Shown here piece after piece: positions 48,312 through 56,686 of a stretch of DNA of 56,686 bases. Position 1 is the first letter of the stretch, and the number at the start of each line of letters is the position of its first letter. Location of the stretch: assembly GCA_002423105.1 (NCBI GenBank), contig DIUT01000003.1:1-56686 (forward strand), read 5' to 3'. Origin of the DNA: Geobacter sp. UBA6151 (GTDB taxonomy: Bacteria; Desulfobacterota; Desulfuromonadia; Geobacterales; Pseudopelobacteraceae). The notes under the pieces were generated by a model. The model ran no database searches. It was not told the origin of the DNA and worked only from the letters and a program-made list of their open reading frames with translations. The position numbers were made by a program, and so were the translations under genes.

Positions 48312-49454
48312 ATGTTTTCCCGCCTGTATCTGCATATTCCCTGGTGTGTCGCCAAATGTGGCTATTGTGCCTTTACCTCCCGACAGGGCGCTGCGCAAGA
48401 TCTGGCTGATACGACAGAGCTGTTGCTGCAGGAAATGGAGCTTGCCGCCGGACAATTTCGGGCAGAGGTGCCTTTGTTGTCGCTCTACCTTGGAGGCGGC
48501 ACGCCGTCACTGCTAACGCCGGAGCAGGTTGAGCGTCTGATTACCCGTAGCTGCCAGTTGTGGGGGCACGATCCGGCAATCGAAATTACTCTTGAAGCCA
48601 ACCCCGGTACGGTTTCGAGGGCTACCCTGGCTGGTTTTCACCAAGCAGGCGTCAACCGCATCTCCCTGGGGGTGCAGTCGTTTTCAGACGACATGCTTGC
48701 GCTGCTGGGCCGTGTGCATTCTGCACAACAAGCGCGGGATGCTGTTGTCATAGCCAGAGCAGTCGGCTTCGGTAGTATCGGGCTGGACCTGATCTGCGGC
48801 CTGCCTGGACAAAGCCTGGCGGACTGGCGGCAGCAGCTCTGCATAGCGGTGGGGCTGGAACCGGACCATCTCTCCATCTACAACCTCACCATTGAAGATG
48901 CCACACCATTCAGTCATCGCTATCCTGTTGGAACTCTCGGTCTGCCTGACGATGATTGCACCGCCACAATGCTGGAGCTTGCCGATACCGCTCTATCTAC
49001 GGCAGGTTTTGAGCATTATGAACTGGCCAATTACGCCAGACCGGGCAAACGGTCCGGACATAACTGCGGCTACTGGCGGCGGGACGGCTATCTGGGAATG
49101 GGGCCCTCGGCCCACAGTTTTCTTCGTGACGGATGGGGTGTGCGTTTTTGCAATCCTGACCGGTATGAAGCCTGGGCTGCATCGATCCGTGGCGGACAGC
49201 GTTCCGTGCAGGATATAACCCGGCTTACACGGGAGGACGCCTGCGCCGAGGCAATCTTTCTGGGGCTGCGGCTGTCAGAGGGGGTCTGTTTTGACCGCTT
49301 TGAGCAGCAGTTTGGCGAGCGGCTGGAAATTGTTCGCCGGGATCAGGTGCTGAAACTTCAAAAAGCCGGTTTGCTGGACTGTGGGCTGGAGCGTATGGCG
49401 CTTACCCGTAAGGGGATGCTGCTGTCCAACCAGGTCTTTGTGGAGTTTGTCTGA
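48312..49454 (+). CDS. hemW: HemW-like radical SAM protein (haem chaperone / coproporphyrinogen oxidase-like)
   Basis: 380 residues from the ATG at 48312. The opening LYLHIPWCVAKCGYCAF holds CxxxCxYC; SLYLGGGTPSLL, EANPGTV, ISLGVQSFSDDML and GLDLICGLPGQ follow. HemW enzymes insert or carry haem, while true anaerobic coproporphyrinogen oxidase (HemN) is longer at the N-terminus; the shorter start here points to HemW. Upstream is a small cytochrome, a sensible partner context. No clear ribosome site is visible. Confidence 0.9.
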   Translation: MFSRLYLHIPWCVAKCGYCAFTSRQGAAQDLADTTELLLQEMELAAGQFRAEVPLLSLYLGGGTPSLLTPEQVERLITRSCQLWGHDPAIEITLEANPGTVSRATLAGFHQAGVNRISLGVQSFSDDMLALLGRVHSAQQARDAVVIARAVGFGSIGLDLICGLPGQSLADWRQQLCIAVGLEPDHLSIYNLTIEDATPFSHRYPVGTLGLPDDDCTATMLELADTALSTAGFEHYELANYARPGKRSGHNCGYWRRDGYLGMGPSAHSFLRDGWGVRFCNPDRYEAWAASIRGGQRSVQDITRLTREDACAEAIFLGLRLSEGVCFDRFEQQFGERLEIVRRDQVLKLQKAGLLDCGLERMALTRKGMLLSNQVFVEFV

Positions 49455-49576
49455 AAAAACAGGTTGTGCGCAAGCGGGATTTCTCAATGGACAGTGGATA
49501 AATTTCGTGTACATTTCAGGTATACGGCAATCAGCGCCATTCCTTGCGGATGGTTGTGAAAGGAGTCTTACACGTT

Positions 49577-50428
49577 ATGTGCACCACCTGCGGCTGCGGT
49601 CCCCAACATCACGAACATGAACATCGTCATGAACACGAGCATCAGCACGGCGATCTGACCCACACCCATTCCCACCCCCACGAACACAGCCATGATCATG
49701 GCGGCCAGCATCACCATCATGAGCATCTTCATGGGGACACGCATGGTCACGACCATCTGCACAATGATCCTCGGCGCACAAAAACAATCTCCATTGAAGA
49801 GGATGTCCTGGCTAAAAACAACCGGCTGGCTGCTTTTAACCGGGCGCTGTTCCGGGAAAAGGGCATTCTTGTGCTGAATCTGGTGTCATCTCCCGGTTCC
49901 GGTAAGACGACGCTGCTGGAGCAGACCCTGCGTGATCTTTCAGGTCGCTGGAGGTGTGCGGTGATTGAAGGGGATCAGCAGACGGATAACGATGCCCGGC
50001 GGATTGCCGCAACCGGTGTGCCGGTGAAACAGATAAACACCGGGGCCGGATGCCATCTGGATGCCCATATGGTGATGCACGCCACTGAATCATTTGACCT
50101 GGATAATCTGGACATTCTCTTCATTGAAAACGTGGGTAACCTGGTCTGTCCGGCTGCCTTTGACCTGGGCGAGGCCCATAAGGTGGTGGTGTTGTCGGTG
50201 ACCGAGGGTGAGGATAAACCTCTGAAATACCCTCAGATGTTCCATAACTCCGGCCTGATGTTGCTGAACAAGGTGGACCTGTTGCCGTATGTAAGCTTTG
50301 ATGTTGCCCGCTGCAAGGAGTATGCGGCGCGGGTCGGCCACGATCTGGAGATTCTTGAGGTTTCGGCAAGCACCGGCCTGGGGCTGGAAGCCTGGTACGG
50401 GTGGTTGATGAACGAAAAGGGAAAATAA
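49577..50428 (+). CDS. hypB: Hydrogenase nickel-incorporation GTPase HypB with long His-rich region
   Basis: 283 residues from the ATG at 49577 (GAAAGGAG upstream). The N-terminus MCTTCGCG holds the high-affinity nickel site. A His-rich stretch of ~50 residues follows (HHEHEHRHEHEHQHGD and more), a nickel store. The GTPase domain has SSPGSGKTTLLE (P-loop), EGDQQTDND and NKVDLLPY, and the metal site GAGCHLDAHM. It delivers nickel to [NiFe] hydrogenase with HypA. No hypA, hypC-F or hydrogenase genes are nearby, so this copy is isolated. Confidence 0.96.
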   Translation: MCTTCGCGPQHHEHEHRHEHEHQHGDLTHTHSHPHEHSHDHGGQHHHHEHLHGDTHGHDHLHNDPRRTKTISIEEDVLAKNNRLAAFNRALFREKGILVLNLVSSPGSGKTTLLEQTLRDLSGRWRCAVIEGDQQTDNDARRIAATGVPVKQINTGAGCHLDAHMVMHATESFDLDNLDILFIENVGNLVCPAAFDLGEAHKVVVLSVTEGEDKPLKYPQMFHNSGLMLLNKVDLLPYVSFDVARCKEYAARVGHDLEILEVSASTGLGLEAWYGWLMNEKGK

Positions 50429-50493
50429 CGCGGAATGCATGCCGTATATGGGCACAGCTTGCCTGTGCTGACCAGATTCAGGTAGGAGCAGGT

Positions 50494-51681
50494 ATGGAAA
50501 TCAAAATTCCGGCTGTTGGCGAATCAGTGGTGGAGGCGCTTCTGGCCAGATGGCACAAGGAGTCCGGTGCGGTGGTCAGGCGGGATGATCCGTTGTGCGA
50601 GATCGAGACAGACAAGATCACCATGGATATCTTTGCTGAGGCTGATGGGCGACTGACTGTGTCGGTTCCGGCAGGAACCACGATCAAGGTCGGGACGGTG
50701 ATCGGCTTGTTGGAACCGGGAACTGCTGAAACAGCAGCTGGCCAGACGATGGCTGCCGGTACGGCGGCTACGATGCAGAAAACATCTGATCCCCCTACGT
50801 CGCCATCAGTGCGGCATGTGTTGCGGGAAAAAGGGTTGGAGGCTGTTCAAGTAACGGGCAGCGGCCCTGGTGGGCGGATTTTGCGTGAGGATCTGAGCGG
50901 AGGGCAGATACCGGTGGTGAAGTCGGAGGAGCCGCCGGATTATCACGGGACCACCAGCGAAGCCAACGAAGATAGGCGACCGGATCCACAGCCTTCTATG
51001 GGCGAGGAGCGGGTGCGGATGTCCCCGTTGCGCAAGCGTATTGCCGAGCGTTTGCTGCAGGCCCGTCAGCAAACCGCCATGCTGACCACCTTCAATGAGG
51101 TTGACCTGGCATCCTTGCAGGCGTTGCGTGCCCGTTACAAGCGGGAAGGCAGGGCGGTCGGTCTTCTGCCATTTTTTGTGCGGGCCGCGGTGGAGGCGCT
51201 TGCCGCCTATCCGGCGGTGAATGCCCGGATTGATGGTGATTATATTGTCTACCATCAGTTTTGCAATCTGGGGATTGCCGTTTCCGGCGAAAAAGGGCTG
51301 GTGGTGCCGGTGTTGAAGGATGCGGGAGGTTTGGCGTTGCGGGAGATTGATGCCGCCATTGCCGGATTTGTTGAAAAAATCAAGACCAACCGGCTGGCCA
51401 TTGCCGATCTGGAAGGGGGGACCTTCACCATCACCAATGGCGGCACCTATGGTTCCATGCTTTCCACGCCGATCATCAATCCGCCCCAGAGCGGCGTACT
51501 GGGTATGCATGCCATTGTTGACCGGCCAGTGGCGCGGGATGGCCAGGTTGCCATCCGGCCGGTAATGTATCTGGCCTTGTCCTATGACCATCGTATTATC
51601 GATGGCCGGGAGGCGGTGGGGTTCCTCAAACTGGTAAAGGAACGGATTGAAGACCAGACGTGGCTGGACGGAGTGCAGTGA
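50494..51681 (+). CDS. sucB: Dihydrolipoamide acyltransferase (E2), 2-oxoglutarate dehydrogenase type
   Basis: 395 residues from the ATG at 50494 (GGAG upstream). Lipoyl domain with the lipoylated Lys in EIETDKITMDIF (the ETDK motif). Peripheral subunit-binding domain SPSVRHVLREKGLEAVQVTG. Catalytic core ends in LSYDHRIIDGREAVGFL, with the His-x3-Asp-Gly active site. The VGESVVEA opening favours a succinyltransferase (SucB) over a pyruvate dehydrogenase E2. The E1 partner (sucA) is not next to it. The E3 gene follows after 16 bp. Confidence 0.88.
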   Translation: MEIKIPAVGESVVEALLARWHKESGAVVRRDDPLCEIETDKITMDIFAEADGRLTVSVPAGTTIKVGTVIGLLEPGTAETAAGQTMAAGTAATMQKTSDPPTSPSVRHVLREKGLEAVQVTGSGPGGRILREDLSGGQIPVVKSEEPPDYHGTTSEANEDRRPDPQPSMGEERVRMSPLRKRIAERLLQARQQTAMLTTFNEVDLASLQALRARYKREGRAVGLLPFFVRAAVEALAAYPAVNARIDGDYIVYHQFCNLGIAVSGEKGLVVPVLKDAGGLALREIDAAIAGFVEKIKTNRLAIADLEGGTFTITNGGTYGSMLSTPIINPPQSGVLGMHAIVDRPVARDGQVAIRPVMYLALSYDHRIIDGREAVGFLKLVKERIEDQTWLDGVQ

Positions 51682-51697
51682 ACAGGGAGGTTGCCAG

Positions 51698-53149
51698 ATG
51701 TCAGAACAGTTTGATCTGATTGTGATCGGTGCCGGTCCCGGCGGTTATGTGGCGGCTATTCGGGCCAGCCAGCTGGGGATGAAGGTGGCGGTGGTGGAAA
51801 AACGGGCGACATTGGGCGGTGTCTGCCTCAACGAAGGCTGTATTCCCAGCAAGGCGCTTCTCGATTCCAGTGAGCATTTTGCCCTGGCGCGGGATAAATT
51901 TGCCGCGCATGGCATCGATATTGAGCCACCGCGTCTTAATTTGTCCGCCATGCTGGCGCGCAAGGACGATGTGGTGAAAAAGCTGACTGATGGCGTGGGC
52001 TACCTTTTCAAGAAGAACAACATTACGCTGGTGAGTGGAGCGGCCAGACTGAAAGGGCCAGGTGCTGACGGATTGCAGCAGGTGGAGGTGCAGCGGGCCT
52101 ACCACCTGAATTTTGCCAATGGTGATCAGCAGCCGCTTGAAGCGCCGCAGACATTGATGGCATCGAAGGTGTTGCTTGCCACCGGCAGTGAGCCGGTGCC
52201 GCTGCCTGCCATTCCCTTTGACGGCGCATTGGTGGTGAGCGCTCAAGACGCCTTGGGCTTTGAACGGGTACCTGAGCATCTGGTGGTAGCCGGAGGCGGC
52301 TATATCGGGCTTGAGCTGGGGTCAGTCTGGCGGCGTCTGGGAGCGCGGGTGACTGTGCTGGAGATGCTGCCGAATCTGCTGCCGAATATGGATCGTCAGG
52401 CTGCCGACACGTTGCAGCGGGCGCTGAAAAAACAGGGGATAGAATTTAAGCTGGGAGTGCGGGTCAGCGGTCTGCGCAAGCTGGGCAGTAAAGGGTTGGT
52501 GCAGTTTGCTGCCGGTGACGATAGTGGCGAACTGGATTGTGACCGGCTGCTGGTGGCCATTGGTAGACGCCCATTGCTGAGCGGCCTTGGTTTTGAAGCA
52601 TTGGGCGGTACGTTGCTGGACAACGGCAGAATCGCTGTGAATGCCGACTATCAGACGTCGATTGTCGGCATCTACGCCATTGGCGATCTGATTCCCGGAC
52701 CGATGCTGGCCCACAAGGCGTCCGAGGAAGGTGTAGTCTGCGTGGAGCGGATGACGGGGCAGAAAAGTGCGGTGGAATACGAATATATTCCCGGTGTGGT
52801 CTATACCTGGCCGGAAGGGGCCTCGGTGGGCAAGACTGAAGAGCAGCTGAAACAAGATGATATTCCCTACAAGGCGGGTAAGTTCAGTTTTCTGGGAAAT
52901 GGCCGCGCACGGGCCATGGATGAGACGGAAGGGTTTGTCAAGGTGCTGGCACATGCCGAGACGGATCGGATTCTGGGGGTACATATTATCGGTCCCCGGG
53001 CTTCGGACATGATTGCCGAAGCGGTGACCGCCATGGGCTTTATGGGTACGGCCCGCGATCTGGGGATGATGATCCACGCCCATCCGACTCTCTCGGAAGT
53101 GATGAAGGAGGCGGCGCTGGACGTGCACAAGGAGGCGATCCATGGCTAA
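51698..53149 (+). CDS. lpdA: Dihydrolipoyl dehydrogenase (E3)
   Basis: 483 residues from the ATG at 51698 (GGGAGG upstream). FAD site VIGAGPGGYVAAIRA, redox disulfide GGVCLNEGCIPSKALL (Glu where many have Val or Gly), NAD site VVAGGGYIGLELGSVWRRLG, YAIGDLIPGPMLAHKA, and the C-terminal HAHPTLSEV His-Glu pair. It re-oxidises dihydrolipoamide of the E2 complex. The stop overlaps the aconitase start by 8 bp. Confidence 0.96.
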   Translation: MSEQFDLIVIGAGPGGYVAAIRASQLGMKVAVVEKRATLGGVCLNEGCIPSKALLDSSEHFALARDKFAAHGIDIEPPRLNLSAMLARKDDVVKKLTDGVGYLFKKNNITLVSGAARLKGPGADGLQQVEVQRAYHLNFANGDQQPLEAPQTLMASKVLLATGSEPVPLPAIPFDGALVVSAQDALGFERVPEHLVVAGGGYIGLELGSVWRRLGARVTVLEMLPNLLPNMDRQAADTLQRALKKQGIEFKLGVRVSGLRKLGSKGLVQFAAGDDSGELDCDRLLVAIGRRPLLSGLGFEALGGTLLDNGRIAVNADYQTSIVGIYAIGDLIPGPMLAHKASEEGVVCVERMTGQKSAVEYEYIPGVVYTWPEGASVGKTEEQLKQDDIPYKAGKFSFLGNGRARAMDETEGFVKVLAHAETDRILGVHIIGPRASDMIAEAVTAMGFMGTARDLGMMIHAHPTLSEVMKEAALDVHKEAIHG

Positions 53150-55082
53150 GAACCTGACCACTAAAATTCTGGAAGCGCATCTGGTTGAAGGGGAACTGGT
53201 TCCCGGCAGGGAAATATCGATCCGGATTGATCATACGTTGCTGCAGGATGCCACCGGCACCATGGCCATGCTGGAATTTATTGCCATGGGCCTGCCGCGC
53301 GTCAAGGCGGATCTGGCAGCTCAGTATATCGATCATAACCTCTTGCAAACCGATTTCAAGAACGCCGATGATCATGCCTTTCTGACCAGTGCAGCCCAGC
53401 GGTTCGGGGTGCACCTCTCCAAACCGGGCAACGGTATTTCTCATCAGGTCCACCTGGAACGCTTTGGCAAGCCGGGGCTGACCTTGCTGGGTGCCGATTC
53501 CCACACACCGACGGCAGCCGGCCTTTCCATGCTGGCCATCGGCGCTGGCGGGCTTGACGTGGCCCTGGCCATGGCTGGTCATCCTTTCAGTCTGCCCTGT
53601 CCCAAAGTGTTTGGCGTCAAGCTGCTCGGGCAGTTGTCAGCCTGGGTATCCGGCAAGGATGTGGTGCTGGAGATGCTGCGCCGCCACAGTGTCAAGGGGG
53701 GTGTGGGCAAGGTAATTGAGTACTATGGCCCTGGCGTGGCTACCCTGTCGGCAACGGACCGGGCCACCATCGGCAATATGGGGGCTGAACTGGGGGCCAC
53801 GTCATCCCTCTTTTGTTCCGATGAACGGACCAGGGAGTTTCTGGTGGCGCAGGGCAGAGGTGACGTCTGGATACCCATGGCCGCCGACGACGGGGCAGCT
53901 TATGATGAACATGATGAGATCGATCTCTGTACGCTGGAGCCGTTGATCGCCTGTCCCTCGTCACCGGACAATGTGACGCCGGTCCGTGAAGTGGCGGGCA
54001 CGAAGGTGGATCAGGTGATTGTGGGCAGTTCGGTTAACTCATCATTTCGCGACCTGATGACGGTTTGCCGGATGCTTGAAGGACGCAGGATTGCGCCGGG
54101 AGTTTCCTTCCATGCCAATCCGGGCAGCCGCCAGGTGTTAGAAAATGTGGCGCAACAGGGCGGGGTGCTGATGTTGCTGATGGCCGGGGTCAACATCCAC
54201 CAGTCCGGTTGTCTGGGCTGCATCGGCATGGGACAAGCCCCGGGTACGGATCAGGTTTCGTTACGGACGTTTCCCCGCAACTTCCCCGGTCGGAGCGGCA
54301 CCAAGGGTGATAAAGTCTATCTCTGTTCACCGGAAACCGCGGCGGCATCCGGGTTGAACGGGGTGATAACCGATCCGCGCGACATGGGGAAAATAATGGC
54401 ATGGCCCGCTGTTGCCAACCCGGAGCATTATCTTGTGGATGATTCGAGCATCATCTACCCGTTGCCTCCTGACGAAGCTGCACGGATTGAGGTGTTGACC
54501 GGCCCCAACATTGTGCCGTTCCCGGAGTTTGAGGAGTTGCCGGAACAGTTGGAAGCAACAGTGGTACTGAAGGTGGGGGATAACATCACCACTGACCATA
54601 TCATGCCGGCCGGAAATAAGGTTCTTCCTCTACGCAGTAACATTCCGGCCATCAGCCGTTTCGTGTTTGAGCAACTGGATGCGTCGTTTCCCGAGCGTGC
54701 CCAGGCAGCGGGCAACGGCATAATTGTAGCCGGAGAGAATTACGGCCAGGGTTCTTCCCGTGAACATGCGGCCCTTGCGCCCCGCTATCTGGGGATTCGC
54801 GCAAAGCTGGCAAAGAGCTTTGCGCGCATTCACAAGGCGAATCTGGTGAACTTCGGCATTGTGCCACTGACATTTAGGAACCCTGAAGATTATGAGCGGA
54901 TAAAGCAGGGGGACCGGATCAGTATTCCCGATATTCAGCGTTATGTCCGTGAAGGGGTGGTTGAAGTTCCGGTGTTGCTGAATAGTGTTCCGGTGGCAAT
55001 GCTGTTGGAGGTTTCCGAACGGCAACGGCAGGAACTGTTGGCGGGCGGGACCTTGAATGCCGTTCGTAAAGGAGTTGTCTGA
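53142..55082 (+). CDS. acnA: Aconitate hydratase (short, mitochondrial-like form)
   Basis: 646 residues. Catalytic and iron-sulfur features: ADSHTPTAAGLSMLAIGAGG, NQSGCLGC-type motif HQSGCLGCIGMGQAPG (two cluster Cys; the first Cys lies earlier), and the swivel domain with GDNITTDHIMPAG and ENYGQGSSREHAAL. The length is shorter than AcnA/IRP1 (~890) and close to the AcnB-independent 3-isopropylmalate-like form found in Geobacter-type bacteria. It converts citrate and isocitrate in the TCA cycle. It is coupled to lpdA and pyk by overlaps, so E2, E3, aconitase and pyruvate kinase form one transcript. Confidence 0.93.
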   Translation: MAKNLTTKILEAHLVEGELVPGREISIRIDHTLLQDATGTMAMLEFIAMGLPRVKADLAAQYIDHNLLQTDFKNADDHAFLTSAAQRFGVHLSKPGNGISHQVHLERFGKPGLTLLGADSHTPTAAGLSMLAIGAGGLDVALAMAGHPFSLPCPKVFGVKLLGQLSAWVSGKDVVLEMLRRHSVKGGVGKVIEYYGPGVATLSATDRATIGNMGAELGATSSLFCSDERTREFLVAQGRGDVWIPMAADDGAAYDEHDEIDLCTLEPLIACPSSPDNVTPVREVAGTKVDQVIVGSSVNSSFRDLMTVCRMLEGRRIAPGVSFHANPGSRQVLENVAQQGGVLMLLMAGVNIHQSGCLGCIGMGQAPGTDQVSLRTFPRNFPGRSGTKGDKVYLCSPETAAASGLNGVITDPRDMGKIMAWPAVANPEHYLVDDSSIIYPLPPDEAARIEVLTGPNIVPFPEFEELPEQLEATVVLKVGDNITTDHIMPAGNKVLPLRSNIPAISRFVFEQLDASFPERAQAAGNGIIVAGENYGQGSSREHAALAPRYLGIRAKLAKSFARIHKANLVNFGIVPLTFRNPEDYERIKQGDRISIPDIQRYVREGVVEVPVLLNSVPVAMLLEVSERQRQELLAGGTLNAVRKGVV

Positions 55083-56524
55083 TGCATCGTGAAAAAAGAA
55101 AGACAAAAATTGTCGCCACCTTGGGCCCGGTCAGCAGTTCTCCGGAGATGCTGGAGCGTCTTGCTCAGGCCGGTGTTGATCTGTTTCGCCTTAATTTTTC
55201 CCATGGAACCCAAGAGGATAAGGCGTGCCTGATTGAAGCTATCCGTAAAATATCAGTCAAACTGGGCAAGCAGGTCGGTATTCTGGCAGATTTGCAGGGT
55301 CCCAAAATCAGGACCGGGAAAATGGCTGGTGACGGCATGTTGCTTGAAAAAGGCAAGGAAGTTGTCATAACCACTGATAACGTAGAGGGTAAGGATGGCA
55401 TCATTCCCACTATTTACACCGAACTGCCCAGAGATGTGGGGCCGGGGGCGCAAATTCTGCTGGATGACGGACTCCTGGAGCTAAAAGTTTTGTCTGTGGA
55501 AGGGGAACGGGTTCGTTGCTTGGTGGTGAATGGTGGACTTCTGAAGAACAACAAGGGCATCAACCTCCCCGGTGTGCGGGTGTCGGCGCCATCCTTGACG
55601 GAGAAGGATCTGGCGGATCTCGATTTCTGTATTGGGGCGGATGTCGATTATATTGCGCTGTCCTTTGTACGAACCCACGAAGACGTGGAGCAAATAAAGC
55701 GGATCATCTATGCTGCTGGCAAGGATATCCCGGTGGTCGCCAAAATCGAGAAGCCGGAAGCGCTACGCAATTTCAAAAAAATTCTCAAAGCAACTGATGC
55801 TGTAATGGTGGCACGGGGAGATCTTGGTGTTGAAATGAATGCAGAAAAAGTGCCGCTTATTCAGAAGAAGATCATCAAGGCTTGCAATGAGGCAGGCAAG
55901 CCGGTTATTACCGCTACGCAGATGCTTGAGTCGATGATTTTTAATCCGCGTCCGACGCGCGCAGAAACATCAGATGTGGCCAACGCAATCATAGATGGTA
56001 CTGATGCGGTTATGCTTTCAGGAGAAACAGCTGCGGGGAAATACCCGGTTGAGGCTGTTGAAACCATGGTTCATATTGCGCGAGACGTTGAAACAGCTGG
56101 ATTTGGCAGCAAGTCAGATGCAGCCATGTCAGCTACGCCCAGCATTGCCCAAGCCGTTGGTGAAGCAGCCTGCCGGGCGGCCACCAGTCTTAAGGCAAAA
56201 GCGATTGCGGTATTTACCCAATCGGGTAGTACGGCAGCTCTGATTTCGAGATTTCGGCCGCCAATCCCGATAGTTGCCTTTACATCGTCGCAGCAGATTC
56301 AGCGTAAACTTGCCTTATACTGGGGGGTAAGAACGCGATCCATTCAGACATTGAAGAGCATGGAGCAGCAGATTGCGGTTGCGGAGCAGGCGCTGTTGGC
56401 GTCCGGGCTGCGTAAGGGGGATATTGTCGTTATTATCATGGGTACCCAGGTGGAGGCTCGTGGCTCCACGAACCTGATGAAAATCCATAAACTGGGTGCC
56501 GGTCATTTTTTTGAAATATTTTAA
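55082..56524 (+). CDS. pyk: Pyruvate kinase
   Basis: 480 residues. KIVATLGPVSSSPEML, LFRLNFSHGT, DLQGPKIRTGKM, the active site VAKIEKPEALRNF, VMVARGDLGVEM, KPVITATQMLESMI, and the C-terminal regulatory domain with VFTQSGSTAALISRFRPP. It makes pyruvate and ATP from phosphoenolpyruvate and ADP. The start overlaps the aconitase stop by 3 bp. It is the last gene of the cluster; an rrn-like promoter region starts directly after it. Confidence 0.97.
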   Translation: MHREKRKTKIVATLGPVSSSPEMLERLAQAGVDLFRLNFSHGTQEDKACLIEAIRKISVKLGKQVGILADLQGPKIRTGKMAGDGMLLEKGKEVVITTDNVEGKDGIIPTIYTELPRDVGPGAQILLDDGLLELKVLSVEGERVRCLVVNGGLLKNNKGINLPGVRVSAPSLTEKDLADLDFCIGADVDYIALSFVRTHEDVEQIKRIIYAAGKDIPVVAKIEKPEALRNFKKILKATDAVMVARGDLGVEMNAEKVPLIQKKIIKACNEAGKPVITATQMLESMIFNPRPTRAETSDVANAIIDGTDAVMLSGETAAGKYPVEAVETMVHIARDVETAGFGSKSDAAMSATPSIAQAVGEAACRAATSLKAKAIAVFTQSGSTAALISRFRPPIPIVAFTSSQQIQRKLALYWGVRTRSIQTLKSMEQQIAVAEQALLASGLRKGDIVVIIMGTQVEARGSTNLMKIHKLGAGHFFEIF

Positions 56525-56533
56525 AAATAATTA

Positions 56534-56563
56534 TTGACACCCGAAGCAAGGGTGGGGTATACA
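56534..56563 (+). promoter_or_regulatory. Sigma-70 promoter P1 after pyk
   Basis: TTGACA (56534-56539), 18-bp spacer, TATACA (56558-56563). Near-consensus on both boxes, as expected for a very active promoter. Confidence 0.8.
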
Positions 56564-56616
56564 GTCCGTCCTTGCTGACGAAAACTTCTGGTTTGAGTCG
56601 GCGCAGAAAAAAAGAA

Positions 56617-56645
56617 TTGACATAAAAAACAAATTTTGGTAAACA
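56617..56645 (+). promoter_or_regulatory. Sigma-70 promoter P2 after pyk
   Basis: TTGACA (56617-56622), 17-bp spacer, TAAACA (56640-56645), 83 bp after P1. An A/T-rich stretch precedes it, as in UP elements. Tandem strong promoters of this kind are typical of rRNA operons. Confidence 0.75.
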
Positions 56646-56686
56646 GTCAGTTCGCTTCAACGTTTTGGTCTTTGAAAACCGCATAG
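56646..56686 (+). promoter_or_regulatory. Probable rRNA operon leader (start only)
   Basis: The window ends with GTCTTTGAAAACCGCATAG, which closely resembles the TTTGAAAACTGnATAG leader element found upstream of many bacterial 16S rRNA genes. With two strong promoters just before it, a 16S rRNA gene probably begins soon after the window end. Confidence 0.65.

Noticed and set aside
49568..49787. Met/Val/His-rich open frames opposite the start of hypB
   Set aside because: They are antisense readings of the His codon (CAT/CAC) tract of HypB.
1..56686. tRNA genes, IS elements or phage genes
   Set aside because: No cloverleaf with CCA-type end, transposase or phage structural protein was recognised; the mobile traces are limited to small palindromic repeats and a toxin remnant.

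Overview
The window looks like a chromosomal segment of a Geobacter-clade bacterium (Geobacterales, Desulfuromonadota). The reasons are moderately GC-rich core genes, a trpA-accD-folC-lptD run, small c-type cytochromes, strong sigma-54 signalling, a Cu/Ag RND efflux system, and an aconitase-pyruvate kinase cluster ending in what looks like an rRNA operon promoter. The genus assignment is inference; no rRNA gene lies inside the window.

Layout. (1) 1-819 is the 3' end of a very acidic Ser-Asp repeat protein with the C-terminal signature of giant type I secreted adhesins. (2) 971-12087 is an unusual, visibly AT-richer accessory cluster of seven genes in two convergent operons that meet stop to stop at 7719/7720. 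The rightward operon encodes a nucleotidyltransferase/APH-kinase fusion, a secreted metzincin, a predicted alpha/alpha-toroid enzyme and a methyltransferase-DUF2156 fusion. The leftward operon encodes a stand-alone LanM-type (DUF4135) kinase/dehydratase without its LanC cyclase half, a secreted HExxH protease and a Mur-ligase-like amide ligase. No small precursor peptide is visible; the nearest obvious serine-rich partner is the SD-repeat adhesin. I know of no described pathway with this composition and regard it as the most interesting part of the window. (3) 12131-16488 holds leftward housekeeping genes: birA, nadC, a zinc-ribbon protein, a TRIC-like channel, a small Cys-rich protein and cobS. 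(4) 16662-18777 is a partner-switching module (CBS-PP2C phosphatase, HATPase, STAS). (5) 19289-34466 is a metal-homeostasis region: HMA protein, DUF2318 protein, FtsX-type permease and ATPase, a histidine kinase and NtrC-type regulator, several small periplasmic proteins, a cytochrome c'-like protein, an M23 peptidase and a CusCBA-type efflux pump. Three GG-N10-GC-like sigma-54 promoters and a recurring GAATATGC/ATGCTGCAA motif suggest that the local NtrC-type regulator controls much of it. (6) 34571-39355 holds a pseudouridine synthase, an HtrA lipoprotein, a cupin regulator, an Rrf2 regulator and a lytic-transglycosylase-like lipoprotein. (7) 39703-47852 is a tightly packed run: a chemotaxis-type transducer overlapping trpA, then accD, folC, lptD and a radical SAM protein. 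(8) 47913-56524 holds a monohaem cytochrome, hemW, hypB, a lipoyl acyltransferase, lipoamide dehydrogenase, aconitase and pyruvate kinase. (9) 56525-56686 carries tandem consensus sigma-70 promoters and an rrn-leader-like sequence.

Dispersed palindromic repeats of several families lie between and even inside genes. One is inserted in frame in the catalytic domain of the histidine kinase, one supplies the stop codon of the ABC permease, and one separates cusB from cusA. A truncated ParE-type toxin remnant lies between the kinase and its response regulator.
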